The notes under the pieces were generated by a model that was given only the letters and a program-made list of their open reading frames with translations, made no database searches and was not told the DNA's origin. Positions 35,356 to 43,935 of a stretch of DNA of 64,000 nucleotides are shown in pieces (position 1 is the first letter of the stretch; every line of letters starts with the position of its first letter). Made by a program: the position numbers and the translations under genes. The stretch comes from Pelovirga terrestris (GTDB taxonomy: Bacteria; Desulfobacterota; Desulfuromonadia; Desulfuromonadales; Geopsychrobacteraceae): NCBI RefSeq assembly GCF_014773365.1, contig NZ_JACWUN010000013.1:1-64000 (forward strand), given 5' to 3'.

Positions 35356-35383
35356 TAAAGTTTTTCTAAGGCCCGGTCGAAGA
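35356..35383 (+). promoter_or_regulatory. Sigma-28 (FliA) promoter of fliC
   Basis: TAAAGTTT at 35356-35363 is a perfect -35 match. After 12 nt, GTCGAAGA at 35376-35383 is a weaker -10 match to GCCGATAA. Spacing is identical to the promoters at 20939 and 41884. The transcript would have a leader of about 200 nt. Confidence 0.65.
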
Positions 35384-35549
35384 GCCAACCACGGGGAAAT
35401 CATCCGCAGAAAGGCAGGTGAGCTAAGCAAGGTAACAGCAAGGTAACAGGTCCATATCGGGCCATGTCGGAAACACCCCGCGCGAGTCCATTGCAACACC
35501 GCAGCACAGTAGACCGGCCAAGCAGCATGTTGCTGCAACGCCAACACCC

Positions 35550-35585
35550 TTTGGGCACGGAAGCCCAAACCACACTCATGGAGGA
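35550..35585 (+). promoter_or_regulatory. Candidate CsrA binding sites in the fliC leader
   Basis: Site 1: arms tttgggc (35550-35556) and gcccaaa (35563-35569) form a perfect stem that presents acggaa in the loop, the ideal CsrA target (GGA in a hairpin loop, preceded by AC). Site 2: atggagga (35578-35585) overlaps the Shine-Dalgarno sequence of fliC. Two sites at this spacing, one covering the ribosome binding site, repeat the plan of the Bacillus hag leader. csrA and fliW are encoded at 25212-25888. Confidence 0.65.
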
Positions 35586-35590
35586 ATATC

Positions 35591-38500
35591 ATGGCCTTAA
35601 CAATTAACACCAACGTAGCGTCCCTCAATGCCCAGCGTAACCTCGGTGCATCCCAAGCCAACCTCAACAACTCGATGCAGCGCCTGTCATCAGGTCTGCG
35701 GATTAACTCCGCCAAGGACGACGCCGCCGGTCTCGCCATTTCCGACCGCATGACCGCCCAGATTCGCGGCCTCAACCAGGCAGCCCGTAACGCCAACGAC
35801 GGTATCTCCCTGGCGCAAACCGCTGAAGGCGCCCTGCAAGAGAGCACCAACATTCTCCAGCGTATGCGCGAGCTGGCCGTACAGTCCGCCAACGATACCA
35901 ACACCGCCTCCGACCGTCAGTCCCTGCAAGCTGAGGTTTCCCAGCTGATTCAGGAGCTCGACCGGATTGCCGTCACCACCCAGTTCAACGGCAAGAACCT
36001 GCTCGATGGCAGCATGGCAGGCGAAGCTAATATCGCTACCTTCCAGGTGGGTGCCAACGCAGGTACTGACCAGACCATCAGCTTTGATATCAAGGGCGCC
36101 AAGGCTGAAGACTTAAGTGTCGTCGGGCGCAATATCACCGCCGGTAGCACCGCCGAAGGCCTCAACATTCAGGGCGCTATCGAAGCCGGTTCCTTCAGTG
36201 TCAATGGCACGCTGGTCGGCGAATCTGCTTCCGCCAGCGCAGCTGATGTCGCCGCTGTCATCAACGCCGCCGCACAAACCGCTGCTAATGACAACACCGT
36301 CAACGTTGCTACCGCGCAAAACGTACAGGCGTTTGATTTCAACGTTGTCGAGCTGCAAGCTGCTGCTGCCGAAATGGGAACAGCTGGCGAAGTTGTCTCC
36401 GGCGCAGAAGTAAATGCCAGTGTTACCATTAATGACGCCCTTGAAATTACCGCAGTGGCCGTAGGTGACGCCGGTAACGATATCGCAATAAATTTGGTGG
36501 CTAACACCGCTACTGAGGATATCTATGAATCAACAACCCTGACCTTCCAAAACATGGTAGCGGGCGATTCGGTCACCGTTGGTGGCTTGACCCTGACGGC
36601 AACAGGTGCTGTTACTGCTGATGAAGTCGCCACATCCTTTATCTCTGGCGATGCACACGCTAACGCTGGTTTTGCCGGTGAGTTGGCCGCAGGTTGGGCA
36701 GCCACAGCCGTTACGGATGAAAATGATGATCCTATCGTAAATCAGGTAGCCTTTACCTTTAATGAGATCGGCGATGTTGACGATCTTGAGTTCAGTTCCA
36801 CTGGGGTAGCACCCGCCGCACCAACAGCTACCAATACTAATGAAGAATTAGAAGTCACCTTTAACGCATTAGTCGCCGGTGAGTCAGTCACCGTTGGTGG
36901 TTTGACCCTGACGGCAACAGATGCTGTGACTGCTGATGAAGTCGCCGCATCCTTTGTTTCTGGAACGGCACACGCTAACGCTGGTTTTACCGGTGTGTTG
37001 GCCGAAGGCTGGGTTGTTGCTGCTAGCGATACTCCTAATGATAGAGCTACATTTACCTACACCGCCGCAACTGGTGATGTCGACGACCTGACGTACAACT
37101 CTGTTGGTGCGGCACCAACCGTTACTGCCGACCACTTAAGTAATGATGCCCCAGTTGTCACCTTTGGTGCCTTGGCTAACGGCGAGTCGATCACGGTTGC
37201 GGGCTTAACCCTGACGGCAACAGATGCTGTGACTGCTGATGAAGTCGCCGCATCCTTTGCTTCTGGAACGGCACACGCTAACGCTGGTTTTACCGGTAGT
37301 CTTGAGGGTTGGACTGTCACAGCTACTTCTACTGATACCGTTACCTTCGACCGCGGCGTTGACGTCGTAGGCGATATAGAGGTTTCATCGGCAGGTGCAG
37401 CAATAGCTGTAACCTCAAGTAAGACTGATGGTGAAACCAGCCTTGAGTTTACTGCCTTGGCAGAGGGTGAGTCTGTGACCGTGGCCGGCTTGACCCTGAC
37501 CGCGACAGATGCTATGAGCGATGCAGAAGTCGCTGCTGCCTTCGCTGATGGCAATTATGACACCTTTGACACAAAAGGGACTTTTGAAGGCGAGCTGGTT
37601 GGCTGGGCAGCTGGGTCTAATACTGGTGCCGCACTTAGCTTTACCAGAGACACTGCCGAGGGTGATCTGGCAGCAACAACAGAAGGCGCAGAAATTACCT
37701 TGGACTCAGTGGTAGTTGACGGCGCTGATGCGGGTACCAGCGTGGTGGTTAATGAGGATGGTGACGCTATTACAGTCACCTTTGCCGCCGATGCAACCCT
37801 TGACGATATTATAACGGCTCTCAACGGAGACACCGAGGCTGCTGCCCTGGTAACTGCTGCTTTGGCTGAAGAAGCGGACGGAACTGTGGCTGCTCAGGAA
37901 ACGACTGCCACTTTAGCAGGCGGTGTTATCAATTCACTGGCTATCAACATTAGTGATGAAGAAGCTGCCCTGGTAGATCAACTTGGCATCACCCTTGATG
38001 GCGTAGCTGTCGATTTTTCTGACATCGATTTCTCTGCGGTGACTACAGGTGCTGAGCTAGCGACAGCTCTGAGTTCAATCGACGGACTCAGCGCAAACTA
38101 CGCAAATGGCGACCTCACCCTGAGCACTGCGGAAGAAACCGTACTTGGTATCGAAGATGATGCTTATGCATTGTCAAGTAGTGCCGGCGATGGTACTGCA
38201 CTTGGCACCTATACCATTAATCTGGATAACAACGAGATTGATGTTGCCGCTTCTGTAACGGGGCTGTCAGTAACAGCTGATGACGTTGTTAGTGCTATCA
38301 ACGCTGCAGAAATTACAGGACTCACTGCAACCCTCAACGACGATGGACAAGTACAAATTACTAAAGATGACCATACGTCGTTCTCCTTGACCGAAACGAT
38401 CCAGCTGGATGGCGCAACGGATGCTGCTGCAAATGCTGGGTTGGTAGGGGTTGATCATGAAGAGAGTGCCTTCAACGGTCATGTGGTTCTGAACAGCAAT

Positions 38501-38890
38501 TCAGCTATTGTTCTTGAAGAAGTCGAAGTGGGTGCCCTTGCAAACGCCGGCCTGAGCGAAGTCGGTAACGGCACCACCACCATCGACAATGTGAATATCT
38601 CAAGCCGCGAAGGTGCGGTTGAGGCCATCGGTTCCGTTGATGCCGCCCTGCAGCAGATCGACAGCCTGCGTGGTGACCTTGGTGCGGTTCAGAACCGTTT
38701 TGAAAGCACCATCTCCAACCTGATGAACGTCTCCGAGAACCTCTCCGCTGCCCGCAGCCGGATTCTCGATGCCGACATCGCCATGGAAACCTCTAACATG
38801 ACCAAGCAGAACATTCTGCAGCAAGCTGGTGTGTCGATCCTGGCACAAGCAAACCAGGCACCGCAGTTGGCCCTGAGCCTGCTCGGTTAA
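35591..38890 (+). CDS. fliC: Very large flagellin with repeated insert domains
   Basis: 1099 residues, more than twice a usual flagellin. The conserved ends are intact: N-terminal ~1-170 ([42 protein letters not shown]) and C-terminal ~1020-1099 ([20 protein letters not shown]). The centre contains four ~100-residue repeats at about 314-410, 418-510, 519-610 and 616-700, each with (E/D)[15 protein letters not shown]...DEVA and ending G..GW, followed by segments that look like flagellin hook IN motifs. These would be surface-exposed D2/D3-type domains. The ribosome binding site is ggagga, inside a probable CsrA site. A sigma-28 promoter lies at 35356. Confidence 0.95.
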   Translation: MALTINTNVASLNAQRNLGASQANLNNSMQRLSSGLRINSAKDDAAGLAISDRMTAQIRGLNQAARNANDGISLAQTAEGALQESTNILQRMRELAVQSANDTNTASDRQSLQAEVSQLIQELDRIAVTTQFNGKNLLDGSMAGEANIATFQVGANAGTDQTISFDIKGAKAEDLSVVGRNITAGSTAEGLNIQGAIEAGSFSVNGTLVGESASASAADVAAVINAAAQTAANDNTVNVATAQNVQAFDFNVVELQAAAAEMGTAGEVVSGAEVNASVTINDALEITAVAVGDAGNDIAINLVANTATEDIYESTTLTFQNMVAGDSVTVGGLTLTATGAVTADEVATSFISGDAHANAGFAGELAAGWAATAVTDENDDPIVNQVAFTFNEIGDVDDLEFSSTGVAPAAPTATNTNEELEVTFNALVAGESVTVGGLTLTATDAVTADEVAASFVSGTAHANAGFTGVLAEGWVVAASDTPNDRATFTYTAATGDVDDLTYNSVGAAPTVTADHLSNDAPVVTFGALANGESITVAGLTLTATDAVTADEVAASFASGTAHANAGFTGSLEGWTVTATSTDTVTFDRGVDVVGDIEVSSAGAAIAVTSSKTDGETSLEFTALAEGESVTVAGLTLTATDAMSDAEVAAAFADGNYDTFDTKGTFEGELVGWAAGSNTGAALSFTRDTAEGDLAATTEGAEITLDSVVVDGADAGTSVVVNEDGDAITVTFAADATLDDIITALNGDTEAAALVTAALAEEADGTVAAQETTATLAGGVINSLAINISDEEAALVDQLGITLDGVAVDFSDIDFSAVTTGAELATALSSIDGLSANYANGDLTLSTAEETVLGIEDDAYALSSSAGDGTALGTYTINLDNNEIDVAASVTGLSVTADDVVSAINAAEITGLTATLNDDGQVQITKDDHTSFSLTETIQLDGATDAAANAGLVGVDHEESAFNGHVVLNSNSAIVLEEVEVGALANAGLSEVGNGTTTIDNVNISSREGAVEAIGSVDAALQQIDSLRGDLGAVQNRFESTISNLMNVSENLSAARSRILDADIAMETSNMTKQNILQQAGVSILAQANQAPQLALSLLG
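36532..37690 (+). repeat. Four in-frame repeats inside fliC
   Basis: Repeat starts fall near 36532, 36844, 37147 and 37438 (periods about 310, 303 and 291 bp). The second and third share a ~90-bp stretch that is almost identical at DNA level, including cctgacggcaacagatgctg and ggcacacgctaacgctggtt. This points to recent duplication or recombination within the gene. Confidence 0.85.
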
Positions 38891-38899
38891 TAACCTGAC

Positions 38900-38927
38900 G
38901 TAAGGGCACGGCGCGCCGTGCCCTTAC
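38900..38927 (+). terminator. 28-bp perfect palindrome after fliC
   Basis: gtaagggcacggcg followed directly by its exact complement, 10 nt after the fliC stop. It is the same core as the palindrome that opens each ~640-bp repeat unit. It could form a hairpin at the fliC mRNA 3' end, but there is no T run. Confidence 0.55.
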
Positions 38928-38945
38928 CAGGGTAATACCCCAAAC

Positions 38946-39014
38946 GTAGGGGCGCAATTCATTGCGCCCGCATTGGGGCAAAGATTAACAGGGCGTGATA
39001 AATCACGCCCCTAC
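38946..39014. repeat. GTAGGGGCG...CGCCCCTAC palindromic element, copy 3
   Basis: gtaggggcgcaattcattgc at the left and gcgtgataaatcacgcccct plus ac at the right, with a divergent centre. It lies between fliC and flaG. Confidence 0.7.
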
Positions 39015-39095
39015 GGAAAACACACACCGGGAATCGGCTTCATAACCGGTTCCCGGCTTTTCCCGTTACCGACGGGAAGCCTTATGGAGGACATT

Positions 39096-39452
39096 ATGAA
39101 CGCTGAGAGTTTAGTTAGTACCAGTACCCAGGGAGCAGGTCAGTCATCCTTGAGCAAAGGCGCGGATCTGATCAACGAGGCCCGCAAGCAGAAGCAGGAT
39201 GCCCCCCAGGACAGCGGCAACAAGCAGCAGAAGGTTCAGCCGGAAGAATTGCTGCAGCAGATCAACGCCCTGACCGAAGATGGCATTTACAGCGTGCGGT
39301 TCGAAAACGACAAGCCCAGCGGCAGCATGGTGGTGAAGATTGTTGATCGGCAAACCGATGAGGTGATCCGCCAGATTCCAGCGGAAGAAGTAATGAACCT
39401 GACCACGCGCATGAACGATCTACGCGGTAACCTGGTTAATGCCGAAGGATAA
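39096..39452 (+). CDS. flaG: FlaG family protein
   Basis: 118 residues from ATG 39096, which has ggagg 5 nt upstream; an ATG at 39084 overlaps that site. The N-terminal half is polar and low-complexity. The C-terminal half has the FlaG pattern YSVRFENDKPSGSMVVKIVD RQTDEVIRQIPAEEVMNL. FlaG lies next to flagellin genes in many bacteria and affects filament length in some; its exact role is unsettled. A terminator follows. Confidence 0.9.
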   Translation: MNAESLVSTSTQGAGQSSLSKGADLINEARKQKQDAPQDSGNKQQKVQPEELLQQINALTEDGIYSVRFENDKPSGSMVVKIVDRQTDEVIRQIPAEEVMNLTTRMNDLRGNLVNAEG

Positions 39453-39561
39453 TCGCATGTGTTGCGGTGAGAAGGATCTCAGGGTGCCGGGGCGGCGCTG
39501 ATTGACACTTCGCCCCTGCACCGGTTTTACCCCGCCATGCAGCCACCACAAAAAACGCAAC

Positions 39562-39595
39562 AACCCCCGCGAACAGCTGTTCGGTCGGGGTTTTG
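39562..39595 (+). terminator. Intrinsic terminator after flaG
   Basis: aacccccgcgaacag and ctgttcggtcggggtt form a stem with one internal mismatch region, followed by TTTT. It lies 110 nt after flaG; the intervening sequence holds nothing recognised. Confidence 0.65.
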
Positions 39596-39633
39596 GTGTT
39601 TGGTAAGATCGATAAAAACCTTGAAAAATATGA

Positions 39634-39692
39634 GCCGCGATGAAAATCTATCAGAATCTGATGGTAGGGTTTTGCAACCATAAAATTCTTGA
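39634..39692. repeat. GCCGCGATGAAAATC repeat, copy 1
   Basis: gccgcgatgaaaatctatca followed by gaatctgatggtagggttt. Copies 2 and 3 are at 39756-39812 and 40447-40490. Flanking sequence in copy 2 (aaagccc ... ggctttaa) is complementary, so the element is a loose hairpin. Confidence 0.7.
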
Positions 39693-39755
39693 AAGTTTTG
39701 CTTGTATAGATGTTCATAGATTGTGATAGCGGCTAAAAAGTCTTTAAAAGCCCTT

Positions 39756-39812
39756 GCCGCGATGAAAATCTATCAGAATCTGATGGAAAGGCTTTAACAC
39801 CATAAAATCTTG
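39756..39812. repeat. GCCGCGATGAAAATC repeat, copy 2
   Basis: Same core as copy 1 over about 35 bp (gccgcgatgaaaatctatca, gaatctgatgg) and a shared accataaaat tail. It precedes the 3' end of a RelE-type toxin gene. Confidence 0.7.
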
Positions 39813-39862
39813 AGGATATTGATAATACAGATACTCTGGCCGAGTAGTCATCAAGGGAGGGG

Positions 39863-40132
39863 TCAGGGGAACCGGCGGTAGATATCTTTGCGGTGCAGAA
39901 AACGGATAACCTCGATATGATCTTCAGCAAGTTTGATTCCCAAGCGATAGTCACCCGAACGTAACCTGTAATAGTTACTGTATCCCTGCAATTTGCGCAC
40001 ATGATCCACGTCTGTCAAAGACGTCGCGTTTTGCAGTGTGATGAGTAGGGTCTTAAGCTCATTCTTAACCTGCGACAGATGCCGGATTTTATCGATATCT
40101 TTATTGAAGCTTTTTGTGAAGATCAGCCGCAT
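39863..40132 (-). CDS. RelE/ParE-superfamily toxin
   Basis: 89 residues from ATG 40132, which begins 1 nt after the antitoxin stop. Pattern: MRLIFTKSFNKDIDKIRHLS, VRKLQGYSNYYRLRSGDYRL GIKL, IEVIRFLHRKDIYRRFP. The YYRLRSGDYRLGI strand pair and C-terminal R-K-D-Y/I-YR are typical of RelE-like mRNA interferases. A longer frame to 40198 overlaps the antitoxin and is rejected. The gene is complete. Confidence 0.88.
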   Translation of the reverse strand: MRLIFTKSFNKDIDKIRHLSQVKNELKTLLITLQNATSLTDVDHVRKLQGYSNYYRLRSGDYRLGIKLAEDHIEVIRFLHRKDIYRRFP

Positions 40133-40133
40133 G

Positions 40134-40337
40134 TCAGCTGTCCAGCTTGTCCCAGATAGTGCTTTCAGAGACATGTTCTCCAGTGTCTCCCGCTTCAATG
40201 GCCAGCCCCAGATTCAGGTCAAGAATGGCTTCGGAGATGGTGTCCTCCAGAAACTCTTTGTTGTCAACCAAGACCGAGGTAATGGTATCCTTGATGATCC
40301 GGCGCAGCTCATCCTTATCAATAACGATGTCGCTCAT
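40134..40337 (-). CDS. Antitoxin of the RelE-type pair
   Basis: 67 residues from ATG 40337 (aaaggg upstream); ATG 40370 is an alternative. Acidic helical protein: MSDIVIDKDELRRIIKDTIT, VDNKEFLEDTISEAILDLNL. It has no clear DNA-binding motif. Position and spacing, with the toxin immediately downstream, identify it as the cognate antitoxin. It lies between copies of the GCCGCGATG repeat. Confidence 0.8.
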   Translation of the reverse strand: MSDIVIDKDELRRIIKDTITSVLVDNKEFLEDTISEAILDLNLGLAIEAGDTGEHVSESTIWDKLDS

Positions 40338-40446
40338 ACCGACCCTTTCTATTTTGAAAGTTTTCTTCATTGTAACAGATTATTGATGCAATCGTGAAAT
40401 CTATCTTGGGTGTGATTCGTCATGCCCTGAGTCTTCAAAGGCCTAT

Positions 40447-40490
40447 GCCGCGATGAAGGTCTATCAAGGTCTGATGGTAAGGCTTATAAA
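40447..40490. repeat. GCCGCGATGAAAATC repeat, copy 3
   Basis: gccgcgatgaaggtctatca followed by aggtctgatggtaaggct; more diverged than copies 1 and 2. The three copies bracket the RelE-type pair. Confidence 0.65.
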
Positions 40491-40563
40491 GGCATTTTTA
40501 TTTGGTAGTTGTGCTGCAAAAGTGCTACATTGTCATGGAAACATGAAATGCAAGGAGGAATCG

Positions 40564-40848
40564 ATGCCAACCACGACCATTCGCATGCCGGAAGCCCTCA
40601 AACAGCGCATCACCAATGCCGCAAAAAGAACTGGGACGACCCCTCATGCCCTGATTCTTAAAGCTGTTGTAGAAAAGGCTGAACAAGAAGAGCGGCGTGC
40701 TGCTTTTGAGCAGCTTGCCGATGAACGCTATGCTGCGATTGTTGCCAACGGCGAAACCATCCCTTGGGAGGCGATGAAAGACTGTCTTGAGTCGCGTCTG
40801 TCCGGTGTGGCAACCGCTACGCCGGCGCCACGAAAATTGGGCAGCTGA
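40564..40848 (+). CDS. CopG-like ribbon-helix-helix antitoxin
   Basis: 94 residues from ATG 40564 with aaggagg upstream. MPTTTIRMPEALKQRITNAA KRTGTTPHALILKAVVEKAE is a ribbon-helix-helix domain. The C-terminal region would wrap the toxin. The ParE-type toxin gene begins 2 nt after its stop. An upstream in-frame extension from 40453 runs through the GCCGCGATG repeat and is not used. Confidence 0.87.
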   Translation: MPTTTIRMPEALKQRITNAAKRTGTTPHALILKAVVEKAEQEERRAAFEQLADERYAAIVANGETIPWEAMKDCLESRLSGVATATPAPRKLGS

Positions 40849-40850
40849 TC

Positions 40851-41141
40851 GTGCCGCAGATTGAACTGGCGCCCCAGGTCGCTGATGATCTGGACCGTAT
40901 CGTTCATCACCTCACCTCCCACGCAGCGCATTCCGTCAACGAACAGTTACAAAGTATTATGGCGGCCATGTCCCTGCTGGAGCACAGTCCGCTGATTGGG
41001 CGACCAGCCGCAACAGACATGCGCGAACTTGTCATTGGCCGCCGTAGCCGTGGTTATGTTGCGCTATATCGTTATGTCGCTGAAATAGATACAGTTTTTG
41101 TTCTTGCGCTCAAAAGTCAATGTGAGGCGGGGTATGCTTGA
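40851..41141 (+). CDS. ParE-family toxin
   Basis: 96 residues from GTG 40851, 2 nt after the antitoxin stop. MPQIELAPQVADDLDRIVHH LTSHAA, LLEHSPLIGRPAATDMRELV IGRRSRGYVALYRYV and DTVFVLALKSQ match the ParE/RelE fold: N-terminal hairpin helix, central P-x-x-G-R-P, REL strand and terminal strand. ParE toxins poison DNA gyrase (family knowledge). The pair looks complete. Confidence 0.87.
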   Translation: MPQIELAPQVADDLDRIVHHLTSHAAHSVNEQLQSIMAAMSLLEHSPLIGRPAATDMRELVIGRRSRGYVALYRYVAEIDTVFVLALKSQCEAGYA

Positions 41142-41212
41142 TATGTGGACTAATTTGTCCGCGACCGCCCGGTTGATTATGTAGATGGGGCGGTTTACGA
41201 ACCGACCTGAGA

Positions 41213-41770
41213 CTACCCCTCCTTGACGCGATAGATCCCGCCATGGGCTTCGGTATCAGTGCGGTGGGCTTTGAGATCAACGGCGACACTCTGGATGTGC
41301 TCGGTCAGGTTGGCTTCAACGCCGTCGATTTTCTGGTTCAGGTTGGTTTCAACGGTGTCGATTCTCTGGTTCAGGTTGACTTCAACGGTGTCGATTCTCT
41401 GGCTCAAGTTGGTTTCAACGGTGTCGATTCTCTGGCTCAAGTTGGTTTCAACGGTGTCGATTCTCTGGCTCAAGTTGGTTTCAACGGTGTCGATTTTCTG
41501 GTTCAGGTTGGTTTCAACGGTGTCGATTTTTTTGCCTAGATGTTGGTTGACCGTCTCGATTTTGAAGTCGAGCAGCGAGATATCCTGCTGGATATTTACC
41601 TTGAAATCACTCATTTCCCGGCGCAGATTTTCTTGTCCTTCGGCAATCAGGCCGATCTTTAGATCGAAGCTTTCACTGATGGCCTTGATATGTCTTTCAA
41701 ACCGTTGATCGAATTCAGTGAGTTGGTTTTTCAGCAATTGTTCCAGACAGGTTTTTTCTGAGCTGGTCAT
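41213..41770 (-). CDS. Coiled-coil protein with seven hendecad repeats
   Basis: 185 residues from ATG 41770 (ggagg 8 nt upstream); ATG 41785 is possible. N-terminus EQLLKNQLTEFDQRFERHIK AISESFDLKIGLIAEGQ matches the protein at 26243. The centre is seven successive 11-residue units of the type DTVETNLSQRI, encoded by 33-bp DNA repeats. The end (DLKAHRTDTEAHGGIYRVKE) again matches the 26243 protein. Eleven-residue periodicity favours a nearly straight or right-handed coiled coil. Function unknown; similar proteins of varying length are scattered in bacteria next to TA-rich regions, but I cannot name a family. Confidence 0.78.
   Translation of the reverse strand: MTSSEKTCLEQLLKNQLTEFDQRFERHIKAISESFDLKIGLIAEGQENLRREMSDFKVNIQQDISLLDFKIETVNQHLGKKIDTVETNLNQKIDTVETNLSQRIDTVETNLSQRIDTVETNLSQRIDTVEVNLNQRIDTVETNLNQKIDGVEANLTEHIQSVAVDLKAHRTDTEAHGGIYRVKEG
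41299..41531. repeat. 33-bp tandem repeats encoding 11-residue coiled-coil units
   Basis: About seven copies of a 33-bp unit (core ggtttcaacggtgtcgatt). The middle copies are identical, so unit number can change by slippage without breaking the frame. Confidence 0.85.
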
Positions 41771-41883
41771 GTTTCCCGCCTCCATGTACGTCTCCGCTGT
41801 GTGTTGGTATGGAAGGGCATCATAGCCCCGATGGCAGACAGGGGCAAGGTTGAAAAAATCGCGCCTTCCCCCTCCTCTTTTGC

Positions 41884-41911
41884 TAAAGTTTCCCTTTGCT
41901 GTGGCCGATAG
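41884..41911 (+). promoter_or_regulatory. Sigma-28 (FliA) promoter of fliD-fliS-fliT
   Basis: TAAAGTTT at 41884-41891, 12 nt, then GCCGATAG at 41904-41911. This is the best sigma-28 match in the window (15 of 16 consensus positions). It lies 46 nt before fliD. Confidence 0.8.
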
Positions 41912-41956
41912 GTATCCTGAAGCAAGTTTTTACCGGGGAAACCCAAGGAGTTCATT

Positions 41957-43426
41957 ATGGCAGAAATATCCTTTGGCGGTCTGGCGACGGGGTTACCCAC
42001 CGAGGATATCGTTGCCGGGTTGATGCGCCTTGAGCGCCGCCCACTGGAGCGCCTTGAAGCGCAAAAAGAGTACGAGGCCACACGGCTGAAGGCCTACGCC
42101 CAGCTGCGTGATCTGCTCGATGGGCTGCGTGGGGCGGTGGCGAATCTCAATCTCACCAGTGATGTGCGTACCAGCAAGGTCGAGGTACCCGCCAATGCGC
42201 CCTTTACCGCCACCAGCAACGGCGCCCAGACCGGCAGTTATGATGTCGCGGTGGCCCAGCTCGCCCAGGTGCAAAAAAGCGTCAGCGCCGGGGTGGCTTC
42301 AACCACAGATAAGATCTTCGGTACCGGTACCCTGACCCTGGGGGATACGGTCATCACCATCGATGACAGTAACAATTCTTTAAGTGGGCTGGTCGATGCC
42401 ATCAATAAGCAGGCCGGCGATAGCGGCGTGCGTGCTGGCATCATCAACGATGGCAGTGGTGAGTCGCCCTACCGCATGGTGCTGACCGGGGATAACGCCG
42501 GCGTTAATTTTGACCCGGTGTTTGCTCTGCAGGATGGTGACGGGCAGGCCATCGATTTTTCCCTCGATCAGGTGCGCTCTGCTCAGCAGGCGGTGGCTTA
42601 TGTGGACGGCATCAAGGTGGTGAGCGATAGTAATACCTTGAGCGGTGTTGTCAGCGGCGTGACCATCAATCTTCATCAGGTCAGTGACCAGCTTGCCAAT
42701 GGCACACCGGAAGAGGGGGTGCCGGCGCATCAGTGGGCTGATCCGCCCCAGTTTCAGAGCAATGTGATGGCGGTGACTGCCGACACCTCGGCCTTGAAAG
42801 AAAAGATCACCAATTTTGTTGATGCTTACAACGGGGTGATGAAGTGGATCGCGGCGGGCTATGAGCGTTTTGCTGCTCCTGAAAGCGCCAGCGCTGAAGG
42901 CGATGAGAAGCCACCGGAAAATTTGAGCGATGTGCTGCGGGGGGACGCGACGGTCAATGCCGTCAAGCGTCAGTTGCAGGCCCTTCTGGGCAGCCCGGTG
43001 AATAGTGGCGGCCCACTGCAGGCGTTGTCGCAACTGGGAATGGCCACCAACCGCGATGGCACCCTGAATTTGAACAACAGCAGGCTTGATGAGCAACTGG
43101 AGAATAATTTTTCGGCCTTCACGGCCTTGCTCGCTGGGGACAATAACGTTGACGGGGTGATGAAAAAGTTTAACTTTGCCCTGCTTAAATTGACCGGCGC
43201 CCGCGACGGTATTTATGCCGCTAATCAGAGCCGTTACGATACCACGGTGCGGCGCATCGATGGGGATATTGCGCGCATGGAAATGTTGATGGATAAAAAA
43301 GAAGAGAGTTTACGGGCGCGCTTTGGCGCCATGGAGCTGCTGGTGAGCAGTATGAACTCGCAAAGCAACTTTATTACCCAACAAATGGATCTGATGAACA
43401 ATATGATGACCGGGAGAAGACGATGA
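41957..43426 (+). CDS. fliD: FliD, filament cap protein
   Basis: 489 residues with caaggag upstream. N-terminal FGGLATGLPTEDIVAGLMRL ERRPLERLEAQK and C-terminal helix pair (FNFALLKLTGARDGIYAANQ, ELLVSSMNSQSNFITQQMDL) are diagnostic, with a flagellin-IN-like centre. It caps the filament and helps flagellin fold. The stop overlaps the fliS start (ATGA). A sigma-28 promoter is directly upstream. Confidence 0.94.
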   Translation: MAEISFGGLATGLPTEDIVAGLMRLERRPLERLEAQKEYEATRLKAYAQLRDLLDGLRGAVANLNLTSDVRTSKVEVPANAPFTATSNGAQTGSYDVAVAQLAQVQKSVSAGVASTTDKIFGTGTLTLGDTVITIDDSNNSLSGLVDAINKQAGDSGVRAGIINDGSGESPYRMVLTGDNAGVNFDPVFALQDGDGQAIDFSLDQVRSAQQAVAYVDGIKVVSDSNTLSGVVSGVTINLHQVSDQLANGTPEEGVPAHQWADPPQFQSNVMAVTADTSALKEKITNFVDAYNGVMKWIAAGYERFAAPESASAEGDEKPPENLSDVLRGDATVNAVKRQLQALLGSPVNSGGPLQALSQLGMATNRDGTLNLNNSRLDEQLENNFSAFTALLAGDNNVDGVMKKFNFALLKLTGARDGIYAANQSRYDTTVRRIDGDIARMEMLMDKKEESLRARFGAMELLVSSMNSQSNFITQQMDLMNNMMTGRRR

Positions 43427-43884
43427 ATGCTTACGCCAATCAGATGAACCTCTACAAGAACGCCCAGATTCTCAACGCCTCTCCTGAGCAGATCCTGATG
43501 ATGCTCTACGACGGGGCCATCCGTTTTTGCCGTGAGGCGCAAGTGGCCATGGCGGCCAAGGATCTGCGCACCCAGGCGGATAAAATCAGTCGCGCCATGG
43601 CGATTGTCACGGAGTTCTCCAACACCTTGAATCGTGAGGTCGGCGGTGAGATTGCTGAAAACCTCGATGCCCTGTACGCTTTTATGAACCGCGAGCTGGT
43701 GCGGGCGAATCTGGAGAAGGATGCGGGGGGGGTGAAAACCGTGGAAGTGCTCCTCAGCGATTTGCGCGAAACCTGGGCCGAGGCCATTGACCTTAACCGC
43801 AAAGCCAGTCATCCGGTAGCGGCGACGCCACCGCCACCTGCTGACAATGATGAAAACCGCCCACGTTTTGTGGTATCCATGTAG
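43423..43884 (+). CDS. fliS: FliS, flagellin export chaperone
   Basis: 153 residues, coupled to fliD by ATGA. Signature: YANQMNLYKNAQILNASPEQ ILMMLYDGAIRFCREA. FliS keeps flagellin monomeric in the cytoplasm before export. The C-terminus has an extra Pro-rich tail (~25 residues), slightly longer than the family norm. With the unusually big flagellin here, FliS presumably still binds only the conserved C-terminus. Confidence 0.93.
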   Translation: MNAYANQMNLYKNAQILNASPEQILMMLYDGAIRFCREAQVAMAAKDLRTQADKISRAMAIVTEFSNTLNREVGGEIAENLDALYAFMNRELVRANLEKDAGGVKTVEVLLSDLRETWAEAIDLNRKASHPVAATPPPPADNDENRPRFVVSM

Positions 43885-43935
43885 GGGCACACTAAACTGG
43901 TTAAGCGTCTGCTGGGGGATGACAGGAATGTCCAC

